From Cyanoderma ruficeps (Eukaryota > Chordata > Aves > Passeriformes > Timaliidae): a DNA stretch of 64,000 bases. Location of the stretch: the NCBI GenBank assembly GCA_008694505.1, contig VZDJ01000301.1, positions 1,093,485 through 1,157,484 on the forward strand. The letters are read 5' to 3'. The notes under the pieces are model-generated. The model saw nothing but the letters and a program-made list of their open reading frames with translations. It made no database searches and was not told the DNA's origin. Both the position numbers and the translations under genes were made by a program. Positions 35,806 through 46,160 of this stretch are shown here, piece by piece. Each line of letters starts with the position of its first letter. The first letter of the stretch is position 1.

Positions 35806-36917
35806 AATGCCAACAGTTTGGATGCAACATTTCCCCTGAAAATTTGAAACAGAAAAATTCGTTTCCTTGCTATGCCTCTTTACATGAAATTATTGAGAAC
35901 TTTTTCACATCACTTTACAGATTCTGGTCGTGTCTTTCACCCATTTCATCATCTTGTGTTCTCAGGCTTACATGAGTGTGTAAAATTATGCACAGGGCTG
36001 AGCACAGTCAGAACAATGGGGGTTCTGGACACTGCTGTAACACAGCCACTAACAGGACTAGGCACAGTTCAGCATCTGGTGTCATGACATTAGAGCAAAG
36101 GAATGGTTCCATGAGTTAATTCCATGAGATATTAGTTACTTATCTTTGGCTTTGGCTGCTTTAACCAGAAGTAAATGTATCCTTGAAGCATGGTAAAAGC
36201 ACACTGATTTAAAGTGTGTCTTTTTACAGTCACAAGAGTGCCTGTGTACAAAGCTTTGAACAGACCAGCACCGAGGGTGCACACAAAACCCACTCTCCTG
36301 TGTGTTAGCAGTGCCAGAAAGCCACAGGGAATGCAAAGCATTCCCTCCTTAGCTGAGCACTGGGAACCTGTATTTCAAGTCATTTCTGTTTGCAGAACTA
36401 AACTGAACTCCTCTGCAGCCCAGGTGGGAGGCAGAGCAGCCCTGGCTCCTGGCAGGAGCAGGATCTGCAGAGCTCCTGGAGCCCCAGACCAAAAAGGGAA
36501 ACCTCCACAGCAGGCAAGGGGAGAGCAAGTGCCACTTCCCCAGAGACCCGATGCTCAAAACATCAGAGACAGCAGCTCTGCTAACCCTCCATGAGCTGAA
36601 GGTCAGGGAAAGAGGAGTTTGGGGACCTGCCTCCCAGGTTCTGGGGAGCAGGGGAGGGTCCTTCACCCTCTAATGCCCACAGGGCAAAAAGTGCCCAACA
36701 CCTCATTATTTAAGCAGTATTTGGGCAGCACAGGATGTTCAAGTGTGGAGCAAGTTTTGACAGAATACTGCAAGTGTTCCCAACATAAGGGATGCCCCAT
36801 TTTCTACACAAGCACACAGCTGCCATACCAGAACTAGGCAGAACTGGAAAATTATACCATGTATTAATGTGGCATGTGAGAGGGTTACGGTTTACCTTTT
36901 GTTCTTATTTAATGAGA
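35806..36917. other. No gene seen; unique sequence
   Basis: Single-copy DNA with short overlapping frames. A GC-richer patch at 36410-36600 has no recognised product. Confidence 0.5.
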
Positions 36918-36947
36918 GGGTGGGAGAGGAGGGGGTTAAGGGAGGGG
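36918..36947 (+). other. Canonical G-quadruplex motif
   Basis: Five G runs at 36918-36920, 36922-36924, 36931-36935, 36940-36942 and 36944-36947 have loops of 1, 6, 4 and 1 nt. This meets the G3+N1-7 rule for four runs and offers a spare run. No gene context is visible. Confidence 0.85.
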
Positions 36948-38599
36948 TGAGATCATGATAGATGAAGGGAACTGGCTTGGCTAACTCTCCATAGCCTGTA
37001 GCTACTGCAATATTTATGAAAGGGAAGGTGCACCTTGGCAAGCTAACCTGCCTGAAATTGGAAGGTTTCAGATGAAAGGGAAACACTGTAAAGTAAAACT
37101 GAGTGGTCCTTGAGAGGAGCACTATGGCAGGGAAAGAAAAGCTATCTCCTCACCAACAGTTTCCATTTCTGAATGCTTTGCTTTGCCCAAAAAAAACCTC
37201 CAAAAAACCAAAAAAACAACCCACAAAGGAAAGCAACTTGGCCAGACCTGCCTACTCCAAGAGCACAGGAACCAAAGTGCCAACAAACACCAAACTCCCT
37301 TTTCACTACTGGCAGAAGTCCTCTGGTATGTGCTAACACTGCACATTGCCCTGCCTGCAGGCTGGAAGGGTCCCATCCCCAGAGTGGCTGATTTCTACTA
37401 CATTTTCCTGAATTTTGAGGTTATTTGCACAGACAGGGCAGGGCCCTTGGGTGTCCATTACAGGTCTGCTTTTTCAAGAGGAAAAGCTTGAAGATGCTAT
37501 CATGAATGGCATTTCCTGCTTCTCCTACAGTTCTTATTGACATAGAAAAAAAGAAGAATTTTCTGTCAATGTTACCATGACTTCTTATTTACCAAACTCT
37601 GTATCAGCACAGGGCTTGGACCTTTTTAAAAGCAAAAAAGAGCATGTAGATAATAAAAGTATGAATGTCAGGATCCTACAAAACATTCCCTTGATTTCCT
37701 TTTAGCACAAAACATGGAAACAATTTTAAAAAAATATCAGAAAAATATTTGATATAATAGAGATAATTTTTAATTAAGATTTTGCCTGTGGGCAGACCCA
37801 CAGCCCTGGCATCTCTTATCTGCCAGCACAAGGCACTCCCAGTATCCTGTACTCCTATGGAAGGAGCAAGCTCTGTTCATGCAGGGGTGGGTTTCTTTTA
37901 GTTGCTTAACTCTTTCTTCCACAAAGACAGCTCCCAAGTGAGGTGATAAGCCACTGCTGGAATTGGAGGAAGGTTTATTTTTCAATTTGGATGAAAAATA
38001 CAGATCTCATTCTCTCCTCCCACCAAAAAGAAGGGTTTCCACCAAACTGGATGAGTGGCTGTGCTTTCTATTGCTTTCATTTTTTAAATTATAATTTCCC
38101 TAATTTTGATCTAAATCTATCACTAAATACAAAAGAGCGGTCTGAAAGCTTCAAAAGAGAATGGTGTGATTTTTCCAGCAGCTTTTCTTATTGTCCCTGC
38201 CTTCCCACGCCAGCCCTGGCGCACAGGGGCAGGGGAGGAGAGTGCTTGGCACTCTGGAGGTTCTCACACCCCTCTCCTGTCTAGACCAGGGCTATGTCTG
38301 ATTTTCTATCACCCCAAGGCTACAATTTCCACTGAAGAAAGTATTAAATTCAAAACCATCTGCCCATCTCGGCTCCTTCCGAAAAGTCAAAACCCGTCAG
38401 AGGCCAAATTCCCATGTCTGGCATCAGAAAGGCTCCTGTCCCATTTGCAGCTTTAACATCATCATTGCCCAACCCATGACGTTAAAGGCTCTCACAGCGT
38501 GTTGGGGGCAGGGACACACAGTCATGGAAAGCCGGGATTTCACAGGGGCACCGAGCAAACACCGGGTTCAGCATGGAGCAAAGGTGCTGGGAGCTGGGC
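36948..38599. other. No gene seen; unique sequence with A/C-rich tract
   Basis: An A/C-rich low-complexity run covers 37187-37226 (A8, CCTCC, A6, CCA7, CAACCCAC). The rest is single-copy, with an AT-rich part at 37620-37780. No exon was recognised. Confidence 0.5.
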
Positions 38600-38960
38600 A
38601 GGATTTAACCCATTTAAATTTACTCCTTGTCGGACTCGTTCTGTTGTCCTCTGACTTTTCCCTGCAGAGACCTTTGGCTCAAGTTTGCCTGCTGCTGACT
38701 GGGTCAGAATCTCATTTGCAGCATTAATCACGGGCAGCTCTCCCCGGGGCTCATGGCAAGCCAGGGTCAGCGCTGGGGTGCTGGGAGGGGAGGAGGAACA
38801 AGGCGAGTCACTCAATCTGCTGCCTGGTGTCACAAGTGATTTATGGCTCGCTTCAAACACAGCCATTGATCTGTTCTGCTCTCCCCAGCATGCTTGTCAG
38901 TGTGTAATAAAGCCAATGGGAATTCCTGGGTGTTGAGTCAAAGCTAAGTATGCTCAGGTT
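38600..38960. promoter_or_regulatory. Candidate conserved enhancer-like segment
   Basis: Non-repetitive sequence with mixed developmental factor cores: TCATTTGCA near 38712, ATTAATCA at 38723-38730 (HOX/PBX-like), TTTATGG at 38840-38846 (CDX/HOX-like) and CATTGATC near 38873. CpG density is slightly raised. No frame here resembles a protein. Enhancer function and conservation are inferred and untested. Confidence 0.22.
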
Positions 38961-40080
38961 TACTTATTTAAAAAAAAAACACCTGAAGTCTCCCCATTTG
39001 GGAAACAGCTCAAGATTTACAATCCTGCAGAAATTTGCAAGGGTAAGAACAAGAAATACAACCCCAACCAGCCCTTCAGGCAGCTGGCCAATTAATCTTC
39101 CCTTTGCTGTCTGCTGCTTGTTCTCCTTTCTGCCTTCAGCACTTTTGGAAGATCTAAGCCAGGCAGCAGCAGGGACTTCCTCACGCCTGGCCCGCAGTGA
39201 ACCCCAGGGATCCGTCCCGGAGGTGAACCCAGCCATTCCCTGGGCTGCATCTCCCAGAAAGGCTGCTCTGGAAAGCACCTGCTGCTCTCAGGGCAGGCGA
39301 GCCCTGAGGCCAGGCCAGGCACAGTGTGGGCTCAGCAAGGCAGGGGCTCTGTAGCCACATGAGCTTCACCAGCAAAGGTCTGCTCAGCTCTGTGCTGGCG
39401 AGAGCTCAGAGGACCACTGGCCTCGGCAGCTCTGGGACTGGGGGGCCTTTCTAAGAATGGTTCTCTCCTCACCTGGGATTGCTGCAAGGAGGGAGGAGGT
39501 GGAGGGGCAAGCCAGGTCAGGCCAAACATGACTGTGCCAATGGCACCGCAGGATGGGGCATGGTAAGGGATAGCACAAGGCACTGAGTTCTCCCAGGTCA
39601 CCTGAAGCCACAGCCCACGTGTGGGTTTGCATCCAGGCCATGTAGGATGGAGGAGAGCGTGGACTGAATGACAAGAGAGGAACCTTGCCCAGAAGGCAGC
39701 CCAGATGTCACCAGACGGCTCAAACTGTTCTGCCCTTGCAGAATCTGTCCTTGATTATAACATGAGTGGCTTCACATTTTCATCAAGAATGAAACACTGC
39801 TGTATGGCATTGCATAGGCTATACATTTAAAACACTGAAAGAATAACCCTTTTGCCCAGTAAAATGATGTGAGGCATCTTATTCTCTTGCTTTGCTCTTG
39901 ATTAAAAAGCAAATAATAAAAAATCCCTGATAAAACAAATCCACATTTTCTCATGCAACCTTTTAAAACAAAAAACCCCGCATCTTGCATCAGAAATAGG
40001 TCAGTAAACTCCCAAAATTCTACTTGTCAAAAATAGTTTTGCTACAAGTAGCATTTCCAACACATTCTTCTTTTTCTAAT
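38961..40080. other. No gene seen; unique sequence
   Basis: Single-copy DNA, GC-richer at 39170-39360 with overlapping frames on both strands and no recognised product, then AT-rich from 39770. Confidence 0.5.
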
Positions 40081-40290
40081 CAGAAAACATTGACTGAGGA
40101 GCCTAATAAGAAAGTAGTTGATAAGCTCCAGCAATTTTTATCCTTTCAATATATTCACTTTCTCGTCAAGGAGAATTCTCATTAACAATTACTAGGCAGT
40201 AGAATAATGAGATTGCAGGAGCTGCTCCACGGATCTCATTAAAACTGCCAACCTAGGAGCACATCGGGCTGTATTTCAGAGCACTCACAA
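40081..40290. promoter_or_regulatory. Candidate conserved enhancer-like segment
   Basis: AT-rich but non-repetitive DNA with CCTAATAAG, CTCATTAACAATTAC, AGAATAATGAG and CTCATTAAAAC words, that is, repeated ATTA and AATTA homeodomain cores within 200 bp, and no useful reading frame. It has the look of a conserved non-coding element but cannot be proven from one genome. Confidence 0.22.
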
Positions 40291-43200
40291 ATGCTTGGCT
40301 CCCCTGGAAAGGCAGGGGTGAACTGTTCACCACAGGTATCTAAAAAAAAATCACAGAATTCCCAATCAGTGGCCATTGAGAAGATGTTGGCCCCAGTTCA
40401 ATGGATTTCAAATTTCAGCTAATGTACGTGTCACAACAATCAAACTGTGTGAAATAGAGAGCAGCAGGTTCCTAAGAAATATTAACGCCAAGTCTGATTG
40501 AGTAATGAAGGAAAATGCACACCTATGGGACTTTCCACAATTCTTATCAGTTCTAAAAAAAAAACCCCAAGGGACACACATCTTCCAGTCTTTTTTTTTT
40601 TTTCTGGGATGAACTTCCCAGCACTCTGGGGAGGAGGGAAAGAAGTTGGAGAAATAGAAACTTCCCTTTGAATGAAACATTGAATTAAATGCTAATGAAA
40701 TGTTGATATTTAAAACACCCACTCACATATGGACAGTCTGGGAAGGTCAGCCCACAGTAGTGCTGGATTCCCAGCCCAGTGCATAGAGCAGCTTCAAATT
40801 CTCCCTATCTGAGCACTATTTTCAAGAAATTCAGTCCTTGTTATTGTATCTTCCCATTTGAAGATTGTCTGTGACAACCAAAGGGACAGGGAGAATTGGG
40901 AAGAGGAGATCGCCTGGGAAAAGAGGCATTTTGTGGCCAAAATCAAAACTGCTAGGACAGAAAGAATGAGTTCTTGCTCTCTGTACTTCAGTTTTTATTT
41001 GCCCTCCCAAGTCATAGCAAAGCTGTCACTACAAGTGCAGCAGAGACACCAAATGCCCCCACACTGGGAGTGCCAGCATCTCTTGTACAGATTAACACCA
41101 CTAACTCCTTTGCCTTTCTGAGGCAGATTTTTTGATTTTCTTGTCCAGAAGGCAAGTCCCAGGGTGATAAAATCAACCTGCTTGTCATGCTAGCAGCACA
41201 GACACTGCCTCATCTCTGTAACAGAGGGAAGCTTTTTCCCTGCCTGGCTAAATCCTACTGTAGCAACCAGCTGGAGTCTGCATGTAAACAGCACACACAC
41301 CCGAAAGCAGCTGGGCAGCTTGAGTAAATGCTGGCATTCACAGCCGAGCCCTTGGAGCCCTGCTCAGGCACAAAAATTGTCTGCAGCACAATCCTTGCAG
41401 TATGGAGCTCTCAGCTCTGTGATTGAGCCCAGGAGGGGTTACCCTGGAGAATCCCAGGTTAAACTGGTTGCAAGGAAAAGATTCTGCTGATACCCATCAA
41501 CCCCTGACTTCAGTGTCAGCCTTCTCCCAACTGAGCAGAATTAGTCTAGAAGTATATGACATGGCCTCAGCAGAAAAAGGATTTGTGGGGATGTGAGGAC
41601 ATTGTTTTATACTGCCTGAAAATCTGGCCCTAAATGTTTTACAAAATTTGGTAGAAAACAGCACAGACTGCTGCCAAGAGGTGTGCTCATCCTGGGGCTT
41701 TAGAGGAATGATAGGGGGAGATTTGAGCCTGTGATTTCCCCAGAATCACACAGCAGAGACCCAGCAAGAGAAGTGCTGCACTGAAATAGGCTCATACAGT
41801 GCCAAACACTCCCTCACACTCTCCCAGATAAAGTGAGAGGAGTTGCTCTTCCACCTCCCAGATCAAGCTTTGAACAAGGCAATTAATTTGAAAAGGGCAA
41901 TTTGATTAGACTCAATTTTGCCTGGAGTAAAAAACATCCATTAACTAACACCAGCGAGTGAAAAGGTGCTCGGTTTCCCCTGGGCTTTCTGGCTGTGTCA
42001 GTTGGGAGTATACATGGTAATGGATTCATCAGAGCTAAAGGGGACAAGTTGGCACTTAATACAAGACGCTGTAAACCTGGTATTTTGTATTTTTCAAACT
42101 TCACATAGGAAATAACCCCAGGATGCTCAGGTCTTGACAAGACTGACAGCAAGAAAGGGTACAAGGGGAAGTGACAGACACTTGCCTGTGTTTCTGCCAC
42201 CCTGAACACTGTCCCAGTGCAGGAGTTGCCACACCAACAAAACCAGTGTTAAAGTCACCTCCAAAAAACCAGGATAAAGCCATTAGTGGAAGCTGGGAGA
42301 TACTGCCCTTGTGGGAGATACTCCCATGATCAGGCTACAACCAGACTGTCTCACTGGTTCAAATATCTAGACATCTCACATCTCTACACTCAGGAATGAT
42401 CTTACAGCCACAACTTCCTTTTACCAGTTTAAATGCGGTTTATTAAATTTATCTGAGCAGCAGATGAGAGCCCTTCCTGGAGGAAGACAAAGGCAGAGCT
42501 ACAAAAGCAGTGGGTGAGATGCAGAGCCGTCACTGCTCTGTGCTGTGTGTGCTCTCCATCCAGGGTGCTGCAAAGGGCTCTCTGTGTTCTAGCTCAGTGG
42601 CTGTGCACATCCACCCACCCACCCAGGCTCATTCACTGCTCTGCAGTATTTTCTAGGCACAGTCTGGTGATGACCAGCCCACGTTGACACAGCCTGAGGT
42701 ACACTGCCACCAGGCACATGCTTGCACATTTAATCTGGCAGCAGAAGCAGCAGTGCCTCTTGGGACACACAATTCTGAGCCACAGAGGGGAAAACCAGCA
42801 CCCTGATCACACAGATGCCTGTGGGAGCATCTGTCAGTATTGCCATAACATGGTATCTGCTGGTTCACGCAGCAACAAGCTCATTTAGCACTAAATGGAT
42901 AACATTTTGACTAACTCTAGCTGTTTGAGCCAAGGTTGCAGAGGACACCATTAACCACGGTACACAGCACTACTGCATACCCCTATTGGGCTCGAGTTCA
43001 TGGCAACCCCCTTGGAAAAACTTGGAATATCTGCTTATTGTGCAAATTGTAACAATAGCCTTTGTGCCCTGCCTGTATGGTAGTGGAGCGTGTTTAAGCC
43101 ACTGACAATGCTGAGTTCCTTGAAGCTGCTAATGGGTTAAAGCTGGGACATCTGGTGAAACACTAGCCTCAGCTGTTCCTCAAGTGACATCTTCTTGGGT

Positions 43201-45552
43201 CAAATTTATCTCTTCTTGCCAGTCCATCTGCTCACAGCCTGTCAATGATAAACACTTGAGAGCCACAGAGCAAGCGAGGCAGCAGACAGCAGTGAAGGAC
43301 AGCATCTTGGAGTCTAACTAGATAGTGATATGGGAGCAAAAATAGCCCCAGTGCTCTCCCCCTCCCAGTCATCTTCCTCCCATTGCACTCCAGGGTCAGG
43401 GTCAGGCCAGGGAAGCAGCGTGTGCCACGCTGAATGCAGAGCCCAGACCAGGCCACCCGAGCGCTGAGAGACTTGTTTGTTCCCTAAGGTAACAAGGAAA
43501 AAGCCAACATGCACAACTCCACACACTACTGTACTTGCTGGTCCTTCCAATGTCCCAGGGGAAAGGTTCACAGCCGTGCTTCCAGCTGGTGAATGTTCAT
43601 TTCCTTCTGCAAGGCACTCCAGTCTTTGCTGGCCACCCCTGCCCACATACCAGCCCAGAGCAACACAGCAAGAGGCACAGGGGGGCTGGAGACTACCAGG
43701 GAAGGCACAGGAGAAATGTGCTGCTCAGTTTCCAGGGAGTTGGTACATTCAAGGTTCATTGTCTCCTTGCCCATGTGTCTAGGAAGGACACCTTTCTTCC
43801 AGAAGGCAGTGGCCCTCACTGTAGACATGACTTTAACACACACATACACAGAGTGCTTTCCAAAGCACAAACTCAAGAGCCCCAGGTCACTCCACAGCCT
43901 GTAAAACAAGGTGGGGGTTGAACATGACTTCTGCCACTGCTCCAAGGGGATTATGTATCTGAGACCAGAATGACATAAAACCCATCCAAAAGGGGAAATA
44001 CTGCAAGGATTCTCGGAGCTTAACTGGGGTGTGTGTGTGTGAGAGTGGGCAAGTGGTCACCTCACATTAAGGATACTCTGGAAAAAAGGAATTAAACTTT
44101 CCTTGGTGTCAGCTGACCAGCAATGACCTCTGAAGATGCATTAACCCGATGGGTCTCAAACTGGTGAATAAATATTTTGGTTTAAAGTGGGCACACACAG
44201 CACAAAGACTACAGTTTTGCCCCATGAGTTACAAGGGTATATTCACAGTTAAACAAGCACTCTGTGCTCCTATGTCTTGCTATCACAGTGGTGATGTCCT
44301 GCAGCTAGTGAGGATCAGTTTCAAGTTGGCCCTTTTCAACGCAATGAGAAACTTCTACCTTGAGTCACTTGGATTCTTTCACAGCAGTGTCATAACAGTG
44401 CACTGTGCTACTGCAGTGCACCTGCTCGTGGCCCGATGCTGCCCCAAACACTGCAAGGAAACATCATCGTGACCTCCATGAAGCAACAAGGCTTCTTGGC
44501 ATGCTACAAATACCCCTGAAGAGAAAAAGCTCTTTCACACTGCCAGTGCTATGCAATTGCTCTAATGAGGCACACGACCATAAGGAAAGCATTTGCCTTC
44601 TCCTTCACAGAGTTCTCCATCCCCCCAATTAACTACATTACCGTCATAACTAACCCCTGTGCCTGGCGTGTGCTGGCAGCTGGCAGAGCCCACGGTTCAA
44701 GACGTGCTTGATGCATTGCTGCACAGAGGATCAGGGCACAGACATTTTAGTGTGCGTCAGACACCACATTTCTCCATCCTTGAAACTGATCCTGCCGGAG
44801 TGTGCTCTCCGCAGAGCCAGGACTTTAACCCGAGAGTGCAGCTGCATTTTTAAGTATCATGTTAATGCAGTGTTGTGATGGGGATTTTATTCAAGGGAGG
44901 ATGGCTCCACTCTGACCTTTGGCTCCCGAGGCACGCTTTAAAATTAAAATCTTTCTTCTTCTGTGACCCACCACTAATTTATCTCCATTCATACAATAGT
45001 GTGATTCTAGAAACCGTTTGTGTTCTCATCTGGTAGTGTGCATGGCACTTTGTACATGCCAGTAAAGGCCAAGAGAAGAAAAATATGTACTCTTTATTTT
45101 TAAACCAAGAAGTCTTTTATAGACGTGTTAACTCACAAAAGGGAGATAAACCTTGGTATTGACCATCTGGCACGGTGGTATCCCAGCTCTGAGCTTGGAG
45201 TCAGAGCTGTAGACCAAGAAATTACCTTAAACCAGCAGTAGAGCCAAGCCAAAAGGCTCCTTTGGGAGCCTGGACTCTGGTGAAGAGGGAGCAATGAGGA
45301 TGGTGGCCAGGAAGAGCAGCAGCAGCACCGGGAGCCCTGCTCTGCTTCTGCTGCCATGTGCTCCTGATATATCTGGCAAAGTCCTCTCTTCACCATGAGT
45401 TTGCTCCTGCTCTTCCATTGCCCCATCCAGAGGGCAGCCTGGAGGCACTGTGTGTGTCCACGGGGCACGCAGAGGTCTGACCATCCCTGCTGTGCATCCC
45501 AGGCAGAGCCGGATCCACGCCGAGAAATGAGACTTCCTTATGCTTTTAATTG
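40291..45552. other. No gene seen; unique sequence with minor simple repeats
   Basis: Single-copy DNA. Minor simple sequence: A10 near 40556, T13 at 40591-40603, CCCACCCACCCACCCA near 42611 and (GT)6 at 44029-44041. Overlapping frames at 43314-43945 on both strands match nothing recognised. Part of 41690-41800 contains an AGAATCACACAGCAGAGACC stretch reminiscent of an ancient SINE. Confidence 0.5.
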
Positions 45553-45571
45553 TGCTACCCTCTAGTGGCCA
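45553..45571 (-). promoter_or_regulatory. Strong CTCF-type motif
   Basis: Read on the minus strand the sequence is TGGCCACTAGAGGGTAGCA, which agrees with the CTCF consensus YGRCCASYAGRKGGCRSYR at 18 of 19 positions. The only mismatch is T for C at position 15; the core CCACTAGAGGG is intact. CTCF is the vertebrate zinc-finger protein that anchors chromatin loops and insulators, and motif direction sets loop polarity. The consensus was recalled and matched by eye, and occupancy is not shown by sequence alone. Confidence 0.5.
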
Positions 45572-45950
45572 ATGCCATCCCCTTGGAGCTCGGATCTCCA
45601 CCCCTGGCAAAGGACAGGCCTTGGACCACAGACCTTCAAGACCAGGAGGGAGCTTGGAGCTGTGCAAGAATGACTTGCACATTTGAAAGGAGACAGAGAC
45701 CTGGCAAGGTCAAATGCCGTCCCAGCCTCCACCACCCCAGCTCTGCCTTGGTCTTTGGAAGGGCAGGATCTCCCTGCCCAGGCTGAGAGGTCTTGACTAG
45801 AGCAGGGTGAAGCCAGCTCAATATCAGGGGCTTGCAACTCGAAAAGCATCACCAAATTATCACTCTTGGCAGGCTCTCCCAGAGAACACGCTCCTTTCCT
45901 TCTCCCTGCTGTCTCACACCCGGCGCTCCAGCAGCTTGGATGGCAGCAGA
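45572..45950. other. No gene seen; unique sequence
   Basis: Short GC-richer interval between the CTCF-type motif and the AT-rich candidate element. Overlapping frames on both strands have no recognised product. Confidence 0.5.
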
Positions 45951-46160
45951 AACACTCAACGCATCAATAAAAATGGGTTAGAATTCAAGGAACGTCCTTG
46001 CAATTACCGAGATAATTGCTACATTTCAGAACCAAACATTACTTAATGGCACTCAATTATCTTGTGGCAGGGCCTGCAATGGCAGCAACTAATTGCTTAA
46101 CTAAAGACTTTCTTCTTTCCACCCTGTGTAAACACAAATGCACGCAATTAGGCCATTGGT
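45951..46160. promoter_or_regulatory. Candidate conserved enhancer-like segment
   Basis: Five AATT-type homeodomain cores in about 150 bp (CAATTACC near 46001, ATAATTGC near 46012, CAATTATC near 46054, TAATTGC near 46090, CAATTAGG near 46145) plus a perfect forkhead core TGTAAACA at 46127-46134. The block is non-repetitive and has no protein-like frame. It sits about 400 bp from the CTCF-type motif. Enhancer identity is inferred only. Confidence 0.28.
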
